Assembly (NCBI GenBank): GCA_017534835.1
Contig: JAFXVT010000067.1
Location: 55,188-119,187, forward strand
Reading direction: 5' to 3'
DNA from: Ruminococcus sp.
Lineage (GTDB): Bacteria > Bacillota > Clostridia > Oscillospirales > Ruminococcaceae
Length of the DNA: 64,000 bases
The notes beneath the pieces are model-generated. The model saw only the letters and a program-made list of their open reading frames with translations. It was not told the origin of the DNA and did not search any database. Numbering within the stretch: the first letter of the stretch is position 1; each line of letters opens with the position of its first letter. This document shows, one piece after another, positions 42,779-50,608 of the stretch. Made by a program: the position numbers and the translations under genes.

Positions 42779-45478
42779 TTATTGTATAACGTTTATGAAT
42801 CTGAGCCAGAGCTTCCTGAGCGGCTTAGAGCTGTCATAGAGCTTCTTTGCGAAGTCCTCAGCAAACTTCATATGTCTGTCGGTCTCAGACTTGTCGGGGA
42901 CGTCGTCCGAGAATGCCGCGCGGAGAGCTGCATCTGTGCATTCGGTGAAGCCTCCGGACGGGAAGAGCCTGCCGCCGAGCGCCGAATCGACCTTCCTTGC
43001 GAAATCGGATCTGCTCTCGTTTTCCTGCGTTATGCCGGCGATACCGAGCAGCTTTTCCGTGAAGCCGTAGATGTAGCGCATACGTGAACGGCTGTCGCCG
43101 CCGGTGAAGTGTCTGCGCCGTATTCTCAGTATCAGCAGACGCCGCAGCAGCACAGCTCCGATGAATGCAGCAGCAAGGAGCACGGTATATATCGTGTACT
43201 TTACAGCCGGCGGTATCGTGAGCTTGTGTCCGCCGCCGCTGCCGTTTCCGTTACCGCTCTTTCCTGTTGCTGTAGTTGTCGCGGAAGTTGAAGCAAGAGT
43301 CGTTGCCGGACGTGTAGTTGTGCCGTGAGACTTCTTTGTGCCTGTGGTATCGGCAGTTGTGGTAGTTTCATCAATAGCGGTCGTCGTCGTGGACGGAGCT
43401 GATGTTGTAGTCTCAGCCGAGGTCGATGGCGTGGTATCTATGGACTGCTGTGAATATCCGGCAGTGAATTCGTAAGGCACCCAGCCGTAGCCGTCGAGGT
43501 ATATCTCTACCCATGCGTGGCTGCGGTTGTCCTTGACCTGTATCGTGTAAGAGCCGCTCGCATTGCGGTTATCTGAGTTGAAATCGTCGCCGACGAGGAC
43601 ATAGCCTGTCGCATATCTTGCCGGTATACCAGCCATTCGCGCGAGCAGCACGCCTGCGGAAGCGAAATGCGTACAATAGCCCTTGTGGTTCTCGAAGAGG
43701 AAGTAGTTGACGAAATCACGGTTATTGGGAGTGCGTCCGGGATTGAGCGAATACTGCGACATTCTGAACACCTCTTCCCTGAGAGCGTCGAGCTCTGCGA
43801 GCTTTGCGCTTGCGGTCACGGTATCCTTTCCGTCGATGAGCGGAGCGAATTTCTGGCGTATCTCCTTGACCTCGGGAGTGTCCGGGAGCTGGAGATAGTT
43901 CTTGTAGACGAAGTCGTGATACTGCTTTTCCAGCGCCATTGCAAGGAGGACATCGGGATAGCTGTAGATGTACTCCGGCGACGGGTCGAGCGCGGTATCG
44001 AAGGCGATGAAGTCCTGATCATCGCGGATAAGGCTGCGGTCGCGGCAGTATTTCGTGACCAGCTCGCGCCATTCGGGGTCGCTTATATCCTCGGGGAAGA
44101 AGACACGCCTGTTCACTCCGAAAAGCCGTGGGATAACATTGTCCGGCGAATAGGGGGCGAATTTGTACGAGAACTCATTTTTCGAGTTCTTCTTTGATGT
44201 GACCTCACGGTCGTAGTTGTAATCGAGTATGCCGAGCGAATCAGTACCGTAGGGCGCGAAGCTGCGGTTGCTGCGCACCTTTGAGTTTATCCATATCGTG
44301 TAGTCCTCGTTATCGGGGAAGAGGACGTGGTCGAAGGTGTGGGGGAAGTCCTGCGGATAAACGGAATAGGTCTTGAAATCACTGAACAGCTCGTTATCGA
44401 AGGCAGAGTCGGGGAGCGCGGTCCACTTGTCCGATTCGTAGACCGAGCCGGTGAATTCCTTCAGGTAGATGGCGCCGCTGTATTCTTTGTCGATAGTAAC
44501 TGTGAGGTCGGTGGTGTCCTTGTAGCGGAGCCTGTCGACGTTTCCGAGCTTGTGCGTATCGTAATTGAAGGTGAAGCCGAATGCGCTGGTGATATTGGAA
44601 ACGCTTCCGGCGAGGTCGTCGATAGTGAACGAGTTCACCGCATCGCGCACCTTTATGCGGCGCTGGTTTATCTCGTCGCTGCGCTTGTAGCCGAGCAGCT
44701 TCATAGTACCGGAGGTGAGCAGCGTGATGAGGAGCACCTCTGTTATTATCATCATACCGCATTTTTCGGTGACCTTCAGCCGCATCTGCCGCTTCGGGAA
44801 GAAGAGGTTCTCCTTCCGGACGAAGCCGCTGCTTCCGCCGGAGTATTCGCCCATATCTATAGCTGTCATCGCGAAGAGCGCGAACCAGTAGGCGACGAGC
44901 ATCATTCCCCACAGCACTGACACCTTCATACCGTTGTAAAGACCTATCTCGAGTACGGGGAAGGTGATGATGAGGGGCGGGAAGGAATTCGGGCGGTAGA
45001 TAGTGAATGTGTAGATTATTATAGCGAGCGCCCAGATAAAGAGAATGAAGAACGCTGTGACACATTTTTCCTCGAGCAGCGGCTTCATTGACTTGTAGTA
45101 GGAGATGTTCGTGTGGTATGCGGCGCTGTATATCGCGTTATAGATATACTTATAGCCGAGCGCGAGCCGCTCCATATATCTCAGACAGGCAAAAAGTGCG
45201 ACAAATACCGAGCCTGCCGCTATCCATATGCCCTTCTTCCCGAGGAGTGCGAGGGTGATATAGACAGCCGAGAAGAATATCGCCGCAAATATCACAGCCG
45301 GCCTGCTGTAGTTGAAGCTGAACATCGAGAAGAACGCCATTATCGTGGAAACAAAGCCGCACAGCGCGATGATAACAGCTTCGAGCGCCCTCAGATTCGG
45401 GCGTTTCTTCTTCACGGACATTATAATGCTGTCGCTTATTACAACGCCGTTGCTGTTCTTGTTTTTCCTATTTTTCAT
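42779..45478 (-). CDS. Membrane transglutaminase-like protein (TgpA-type)
   Basis: The 899-aa protein has five or six N-terminal membrane helices (up to about residue 200, another near 245), then an extracellular transglutaminase core. The catalytic Cys is in NHKGYCTHFASAGVLLARMAGIPARYATGY, the His in NRSHAWVEIYLDGYGWVPYE with the Asp/Glu following. A Thr/Ser linker, a final membrane helix (about 790) and a cytoplasmic tail follow. It is the third gene of a MoxR-DUF58-transglutaminase operon, a widespread arrangement whose products assemble or modify envelope proteins. Confidence 0.85.
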   Translation of the reverse strand: MKNRKNKNSNGVVISDSIIMSVKKKRPNLRALEAVIIALCGFVSTIMAFFSMFSFNYSRPAVIFAAIFFSAVYITLALLGKKGIWIAAGSVFVALFACLRYMERLALGYKYIYNAIYSAAYHTNISYYKSMKPLLEEKCVTAFFILFIWALAIIIYTFTIYRPNSFPPLIITFPVLEIGLYNGMKVSVLWGMMLVAYWFALFAMTAIDMGEYSGGSSGFVRKENLFFPKRQMRLKVTEKCGMMIITEVLLITLLTSGTMKLLGYKRSDEINQRRIKVRDAVNSFTIDDLAGSVSNITSAFGFTFNYDTHKLGNVDRLRYKDTTDLTVTIDKEYSGAIYLKEFTGSVYESDKWTALPDSAFDNELFSDFKTYSVYPQDFPHTFDHVLFPDNEDYTIWINSKVRSNRSFAPYGTDSLGILDYNYDREVTSKKNSKNEFSYKFAPYSPDNVIPRLFGVNRRVFFPEDISDPEWRELVTKYCRDRSLIRDDQDFIAFDTALDPSPEYIYSYPDVLLAMALEKQYHDFVYKNYLQLPDTPEVKEIRQKFAPLIDGKDTVTASAKLAELDALREEVFRMSQYSLNPGRTPNNRDFVNYFLFENHKGYCTHFASAGVLLARMAGIPARYATGYVLVGDDFNSDNRNASGSYTIQVKDNRSHAWVEIYLDGYGWVPYEFTAGYSQQSIDTTPSTSAETTTSAPSTTTTAIDETTTTADTTGTKKSHGTTTRPATTLASTSATTTATGKSGNGNGSGGGHKLTIPPAVKYTIYTVLLAAAFIGAVLLRRLLILRIRRRHFTGGDSRSRMRYIYGFTEKLLGIAGITQENESRSDFARKVDSALGGRLFPSGGFTECTDAALRAAFSDDVPDKSETDRHMKFAEDFAKKLYDSSKPLRKLWLRFINVIQ

Positions 45479-45489
45479 AATGTATCCTT

Positions 45490-46689
45490 TTACAGTTCAA
45501 TATCCTTTACAGACGAGCTTATCCTGCCGATATAGACGGGAACAGCGTTGAGGTCGTGGAACATTCCGGCGAGCGAAGCGGCTTCCTGCTGAGAAGACAC
45601 CACAACGAGGGCATTGAGGATGTCCGCGTCAACGTTGTCGTCGATATAGCTGAGCACCTGCGTATCGGGCAGGGACGTGATAAATGTAAAGGACGACAGC
45701 GACAGACCTGTGTGGTCTGCGAAATAGAGCTCAGGCGGCTCGCAGAAGAGGTTGTCCTGAACGGAGATTATCAGCTCCTGCACAGCTGCGGAGAGGTCGT
45801 CAGGGTCGGAGATATTGCGCTCAACGAAGCCGCCTGCCTTTGCATTGTAGAAGACGATCGAGTGCAGGCGCTCATTCTCGAGCATGAACTGTGAGACCGA
45901 CACGAGCGATTCCACGAGAGTATCAAATACGGGGAGCGTGTAGCGCTGGTCGTTTTTTTCGTAGCATTTGAGATTGACGAATAGGGTGCAGGGAGTATCC
46001 ACGGGGAGGCTGTAGTCCTTGACGATGAATTCGTCCTTTTTCGAGCTGAGCTTCCAGTGGATACGGTTGAGCTTGTCGCCGGGGTGATAGCCGCGCAGGT
46101 CGAATACCTCTGAGGGGTCATCGCCGGGCTTGAATTCCGAGAAAACATTGCTCTCCTCGTTTATCCTGTCGGTGTAGTTTATCTGACCGTCTATCTCGTG
46201 TCCCTCAGGCATAACAGCGACCTCGGCAGTGAGGTCCTTTCCGACCCTGAAGCGGAAGATGCGGAGAGGGTCATAGATGCAGATGTATGCACAGCGGATA
46301 TTGATGATGCCGCAGAATGCCGAGCTCAGCTGGAATGTCACGCTCTGGCTGTTGAGCGGCTGTACCGGCATTTGAAGCTGGAACGTATTTATCTCGTTGT
46401 TGAAAACGTTATAGTATTCGATATGAGCCTCAGCCTTGCCGATCGGGAAAATGCTCCTGTTGTCTATCCTGATGAAAACGGGGAAGTCCTCGCGCTTGGA
46501 GGCTGTGCCGTCCTTGACGAGCATTTCCACCTTCATCAGCTTCTTCGTGATGAACGCCGTGATGAACATTATCAGCGGTATCGCGCACACCACGATGAGC
46601 AGGACAAGGGCGAAATCCCAAAGGTACATCACGTAGAACACCGCACAGATGATTATGAGCGCGGCGAAGAATATCTTCATCAGCACCAT
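45490..46689 (-). CDS. DUF58 domain membrane protein
   Basis: The 399-aa protein has two N-terminal membrane helices (about 4-25 and 28-48). The DUF58 signature DLRGYHPGDKLNRIHWKLSSK follows at about residue 200, then a vWA-like region (CTLFVNLKCY). DUF58 proteins work with MoxR ATPases. The stop of the upstream MoxR gene is 3 bases away. Confidence 0.88.
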   Translation of the reverse strand: MVLMKIFFAALIIICAVFYVMYLWDFALVLLIVVCAIPLIMFITAFITKKLMKVEMLVKDGTASKREDFPVFIRIDNRSIFPIGKAEAHIEYYNVFNNEINTFQLQMPVQPLNSQSVTFQLSSAFCGIINIRCAYICIYDPLRIFRFRVGKDLTAEVAVMPEGHEIDGQINYTDRINEESNVFSEFKPGDDPSEVFDLRGYHPGDKLNRIHWKLSSKKDEFIVKDYSLPVDTPCTLFVNLKCYEKNDQRYTLPVFDTLVESLVSVSQFMLENERLHSIVFYNAKAGGFVERNISDPDDLSAAVQELIISVQDNLFCEPPELYFADHTGLSLSSFTFITSLPDTQVLSYIDDNVDADILNALVVVSSQQEAASLAGMFHDLNAVPVYIGRISSSVKDIEL

Positions 46690-46692
46690 TGC

Positions 46693-47652
46693 TCAGACCT
46701 GCTTCTCCGAGATGCCCGGAGCAGGCACCTTCTTGATGATGTCAGCGATGACGCCCGCGGCAGTTACCTCCGAGAGCTTTGCCTTCGAGCTGAGAATGAT
46801 ACGGTGCTCGAAAACGTCGCCGCAGATATAGGCGATGTCGTCGGGGATAACGTAGTTTCGTCCCATAGCAGCGGCGATACCCTTCGATATCTGCATAAGT
46901 GCGAGCGTACCTCTCGGGCTGACGCCGAGCTTTATCATCGGGTGATTTCGTGTAGCTGCCGAGAGCTGGACGATGTATTCGTATATCCTGTCGTCAACGT
47001 AGATGTTGGCGATGTATTCCTGAAGCTCGGTGAGCATACGTGCATTCGCTACCTCCTGCACGTCATCAAGCGGATTTGCGTTGAATTTGGATTTGAGGAT
47101 TGCGACCTCGCCGCCGAAATCGGGATAGCCCATACTGAGCTTTATCATAAAGCGGTCGAGCTGGGAATCGGGGAGGTTGTGAGTACCTGCCGAGCCTATC
47201 GGGTTCTGCGTGGCGATGACGGTGTATGGCTCGGGGAGCTTGTATGTGTTTCCGTCAACGGTGATGCTCTTCTCCTCCATAAGCTCGAGCAATGCGGACT
47301 GCGTCTTGCTTGATGTACGGTTTATCTCGTCCGCGAGGAAGAGGTTGCAGAAGGCGACGCCTGGGCGGAACTCAAAGGTGTTTTTGAGCTTGTTGAACAC
47401 CGAGAAGCCCGTAACATCGGAGGGGAGCACGTCCGGAGTGAACTGCATACGGTTGTGCTCGAGTGAGAGTGCCTTCGAGAATGCGAGGGCGAGAGTAGTC
47501 TTGCCGACGCCGGGGATGTCCTCGATGAGGATATGACCTTTGCACAGGATAGCGAGCAGGGTCTTGATGATTATGGGGTCCTTGCCGATGACCGCTTTCT
47601 TGACCTCGGTCACGATGTCGTTTATCTGTTTTGCACAAGTAGTGTTGTTCAT
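46693..47652 (-). CDS. MoxR-family AAA+ ATPase
   Basis: The 319-aa protein has Walker A (IPGVGKTTLAL), the MQFTPDVLPSDVTG block, Walker B (NLFLADEINRTSSKTQSALLELMEE), sensor 1 (TVIATQNPIGSAGTHNLPDSQLDRF) and sensor 2 (LGVSPRGTLALM). MoxR proteins act as chaperones for vWA and DUF58 partners. The start at 47652 follows AGGAG; the ATG at 47685 lacks a ribosome site. Confidence 0.93.
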   Translation of the reverse strand: MNNTTCAKQINDIVTEVKKAVIGKDPIIIKTLLAILCKGHILIEDIPGVGKTTLALAFSKALSLEHNRMQFTPDVLPSDVTGFSVFNKLKNTFEFRPGVAFCNLFLADEINRTSSKTQSALLELMEEKSITVDGNTYKLPEPYTVIATQNPIGSAGTHNLPDSQLDRFMIKLSMGYPDFGGEVAILKSKFNANPLDDVQEVANARMLTELQEYIANIYVDDRIYEYIVQLSAATRNHPMIKLGVSPRGTLALMQISKGIAAAMGRNYVIPDDIAYICGDVFEHRIILSSKAKLSEVTAAGVIADIIKKVPAPGISEKQV

Positions 47653-47687
47653 AATTGACTCTCCTGTAAAATACAAAATACACAATC

Positions 47688-47716
47688 ATTATACCATATT
47701 ATCACAAATAATGCAA
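47688..47716 (-). promoter_or_regulatory. Promoter of the MoxR operon
   Basis: On the minus strand TTGCAT (47716-47711) and TATAAT (47693-47688) are spaced by 17 bases. Confidence 0.75.
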
Positions 47717-47751
47717 GTATTAAGAGCAATTATCGGGTAAGGCGCTCCTGC

Positions 47752-47780
47752 TTGACTATTTTCCGCTATAATGCTATAAT
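47752..47780 (+). promoter_or_regulatory. Promoter of the LRR-dockerin gene
   Basis: TTGACT (47752-47757) and TATAAT (47775-47780) are spaced by 17 bases; the leader is about 25 bases. Confidence 0.75.
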
Positions 47781-47810
47781 TTATCTGATATCCGAAAGGA
47801 GCTGTTAATT

Positions 47811-49016
47811 ATGAAAAAAGCCTTATCTGCGGCACTTGCCATGTCTGTGCTGCTCACAGCAGGGACGTTTGGCGGAGCTGCTCCCACTGTATATATCACT
47901 GCCGAATGTGCGGAGACTGCCTCCGGTACGTGCGGAAAGTCGCTTTCGTGGACATTCAGCGGCGGCAAGCTCACCGTCAGCGGAACAGGCGAGATGTACA
48001 GCCGAGGCAGCAATTACACGGTGCCGTGGACTGACTTCAAGGAAGAGATAACGTCCGTTGTCATCGGCAGCGGAGTGACCTCAATAGGCGGTCAGGCGTT
48101 CGACAGCTGCAAAAGCCTCACTTCTGTAGAGCTGCCAGACACTCTGAAAAGTATCGGCACGTACTCGTTTTCGGGCTGCACATCGCTGAAAAGCATAACT
48201 ATTCCCGACGGCGTGGCAAATATCGGCTCGAGCGCGTTTGCCGGCTGCAAGAGCCTCGCAGAGATTGAGATACCGCCCTCAGTGACCTATATCGGCGACA
48301 TCGCCTTCGCCGGTACTTCGTGGCTGGAGGCGCAGCGCAGCAAGGAGCGCCCCTTCGTCATAGTCAACGGCATACTCATAAACGGCAGCCTATGCACCGG
48401 CGACGTCGTCATTCCCGACGGCGTTACGGACATAGCCGGAAATGCGTTCTATTACTGCACGGGCATGACGTCGCTGACCATTCCTGATTCCGTGACGGTT
48501 ATCCGCGATAACGCCTTCAATTATTGCACGGGGCTGACCTCCGTGACTATCCCTGCTTCAGTCAGGGAGGTCGGTATGCAGGCGTTTGTGAAGTGCGACC
48601 TGCTCGCGGAGGTAACTGTCCTTGCCCCCGACTGCGAGATCTACGACCGCGCGACCACATTCTCCAACGACAACAAAGGCAGCTACAGCGGCACTATACG
48701 CGGCTACGAGGGCTCGACTGCCGAGACCTATGCCGCGAAGTTCAATCGCACCTTCGTATCGCTCGGACGCGCTCCTGCACTCGGCGACCCGAATGCTGAC
48801 GGAAGCATCGACGCCAAGGACGCCTCGTTCATACTCGCCGAATACGCGCTGCTCTCGACAGGCGGAGCTCCGACGTTCACAGCTGCTCAGAAGCAGGCTG
48901 CCGACGTGAACTGCGACGGTAAGACCGACCCCAAGGACGCTTCTGTGATACTCAGCTATTACTCTTACATTTCGACCGGAGGCGAGAAAGGGATAGATGA
49001 TTTCATTGATGAATAA
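47811..49016 (+). CDS. Secreted LRR (BspA-like) protein with C-terminal dockerin
   Basis: The 401-aa protein has a signal peptide (about 1-25). An N-terminal beta segment (LSWTFSGGKLTVSGTGEM) is followed by leucine-rich LRR_5/BspA-like repeats of about 23 residues (LTSVELPDTLKSIGTYSFSG, LKSITIPDGVANIGSSAFAG and more, to about residue 285). A two-repeat dockerin (GDPNADGSIDAKDASFILAEY ... DVNCDGKTDPKDASVILSYY) ends it. BspA-like repeats usually mediate binding to proteins or cells. The stop overlaps the start of the next gene. Confidence 0.85.
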   Translation: MKKALSAALAMSVLLTAGTFGGAAPTVYITAECAETASGTCGKSLSWTFSGGKLTVSGTGEMYSRGSNYTVPWTDFKEEITSVVIGSGVTSIGGQAFDSCKSLTSVELPDTLKSIGTYSFSGCTSLKSITIPDGVANIGSSAFAGCKSLAEIEIPPSVTYIGDIAFAGTSWLEAQRSKERPFVIVNGILINGSLCTGDVVIPDGVTDIAGNAFYYCTGMTSLTIPDSVTVIRDNAFNYCTGLTSVTIPASVREVGMQAFVKCDLLAEVTVLAPDCEIYDRATTFSNDNKGSYSGTIRGYEGSTAETYAAKFNRTFVSLGRAPALGDPNADGSIDAKDASFILAEYALLSTGGAPTFTAAQKQAADVNCDGKTDPKDASVILSYYSYISTGGEKGIDDFIDE

Positions 49017-49614
49017 AAACGGAGATGAACTATATACGCTTGAATTGAATATTAGCTTTTTGGAACTGTATAAGAGTATCGACCAAAATATAAAAGATGC
49101 GTATTCATCGGAAAATGGTATTTCTAAATACATCGATTTGATGTATGAGAACAGGAATGCCGCAAGAAATAATAGTTGGAATAATGATTTGAGGTGGCTG
49201 AAACGCGTGCGTGATATAAGGAATCAGCTTGTTCATGATGTCGCGGTCAGCTTTTACAGTGATATATGTTCACAGGAAGACTACGAATGGCTTGAAGGCT
49301 TCTATAACAGGCTGATGACAGCCAGTGACCTACTCTCCTTAGAGAGAAAACAGCGCGAAAGAAATTATCGTCAGCCGCGAAATTTATATGCTCCTCCACC
49401 GCAGGTACAGCAGCCTGTCATATATCAGAATGAACAGATACGCCAATATTCAGCGCCGCAGAACGATACCGTGCCGCATAATTCAGCTCCGCAAGAGAAT
49501 GGCAGCTCATTTGGCTGCGCTGCCGCTTTAGTTTCAGCATTGATCCTCCTGCTCGTATTTTTGACCATTTTTGTGATAGTTATATTCGGTTTCGGTTATC
49601 TATCATCTAATTAA
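48997..49614 (+). CDS. HEPN-like protein with a C-terminal membrane anchor
   Basis: The 205-aa protein has an all-helical N-terminal domain (about 1-115) with the sequence RDIRNQLVHDV near residue 70. It contains an R-x4-H motif (RNQLVH), the catalytic signature of many HEPN ribonucleases. A Pro/Gln-rich linker and one membrane helix (about 170-198) follow. The local DNA is more AT-rich than the neighbouring genes, which hints at a different history. The start at 48997 overlaps the LRR gene by 20 bases; ATG 49009 is an alternative. RNase activity is not established; HEPN domains also serve as scaffolds. Confidence 0.55.
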   Translation: MISLMNKNGDELYTLELNISFLELYKSIDQNIKDAYSSENGISKYIDLMYENRNAARNNSWNNDLRWLKRVRDIRNQLVHDVAVSFYSDICSQEDYEWLEGFYNRLMTASDLLSLERKQRERNYRQPRNLYAPPPQVQQPVIYQNEQIRQYSAPQNDTVPHNSAPQENGSSFGCAAALVSALILLLVFLTIFVIVIFGFGYLSSN

Positions 49615-49626
49615 GGAGACTGTACG

Positions 49627-50526
49627 ATGAATGATATATACTCACACTGCACCCTCTGTCCGCGCCGCTGCGGAGCCGACCGTTACAGCGGAAGGGGATA
49701 CTGCGGAATGGGAGCAGTCCCGACGGCTGCAAAGGCGAGCCTCCACAAATGGGAGGAGCCGTGCATCGCGTACAAAAACGGCGCAGGTACGGTGTTTTTC
49801 ACCGGTTGCAGTCTCCACTGCGTCTACTGTCAGAACAGCGTGATAAGCAGCGAGCTCTACGGCGCCGAGACTTCCGCGGAAGGTCTTGCAGACATATTCC
49901 TTCGCTTGCAGGAGCAGGGCGCGGACAACATCGAGCTCGTCACGCCGACGCATTTCGTACCCGATATAGCTGCTGCACTCGAAATGATAAAGCAGCGTCT
50001 TGCGGTGCCTGTTGTGTATAATACCGGCGGATACGAGCTTGTGGAGACTCTCCGCCGGCTCGACGGTCTCATTGACGTCTATCTGCCGGATATAAAGTAT
50101 CACTCGCCGGAGCTCTCTGCGAAATACTCGAATGCTCCGGATTATTTCGGGCACGCCTCCGCAGCGGTGACGGAGATGATACGTCAGACCGGTAAGCTCC
50201 GCTTCAACGATGACGGCGGACTCCTCCGCGGCACTGTGATACGTCATCTCGTACTGCCCGGCTGCCGTCACGACAGTATCCGCATTATGGAGTGGATAGC
50301 GGAAAATACCTCACCGGAGCAGGTACTCGTCAGCATAATGAATCAGTATACGCCGTTCGATTTTATACCCGATGCATTTCCGGAGCTGAAACGCCGCGTC
50401 ACGAAAATGGAATACAACAGCGTAGTGCGGCGCGCGTCCGAGCTCGGGCTCGACGGCTTCACACAGGAAAAGTCTGCGGTAGGGGAGCAGTACGTCCCCG
50501 ATTTCGACCTCTCCGGCATAGTATAA
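49627..50526 (+). CDS. Radical SAM protein, PflA-like (COG1313)
   Basis: The 299-aa protein starts with a Cys-rich segment (CTLCPRRCGADR, GYCGMG). The radical SAM cluster motif CSLHCVYCQN (CxxxCxxC) follows near residue 62, then NIELVTPTHFVP, VYNTGGYE and the IDVYLPDIKYH block. This matches the pyruvate-formate-lyase activating enzyme-like family of unknown substrate. AAGGAG lies 8 bases upstream. It ends at a bidirectional terminator. Confidence 0.88.
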   Translation: MNDIYSHCTLCPRRCGADRYSGRGYCGMGAVPTAAKASLHKWEEPCIAYKNGAGTVFFTGCSLHCVYCQNSVISSELYGAETSAEGLADIFLRLQEQGADNIELVTPTHFVPDIAAALEMIKQRLAVPVVYNTGGYELVETLRRLDGLIDVYLPDIKYHSPELSAKYSNAPDYFGHASAAVTEMIRQTGKLRFNDDGGLLRGTVIRHLVLPGCRHDSIRIMEWIAENTSPEQVLVSIMNQYTPFDFIPDAFPELKRRVTKMEYNSVVRRASELGLDGFTQEKSAVGEQYVPDFDLSGIV

Positions 50527-50570
50527 AGGCTGTACGCTGATATTCTATACAGTAAGTTCTCACATAAAAT

Positions 50571-50607
50571 GCACCCACAATGCTAAGCGTTGTGGGTGCC
50601 GCTTTTT
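50571..50607. terminator. Bidirectional terminator
   Basis: GCACCCACAA (50571-50580) pairs perfectly with TTGTGGGTGC (50590-50599), followed by CGCTTTTT. It lies between converging genes. Confidence 0.85.
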
Positions 50608-50608
50608 A

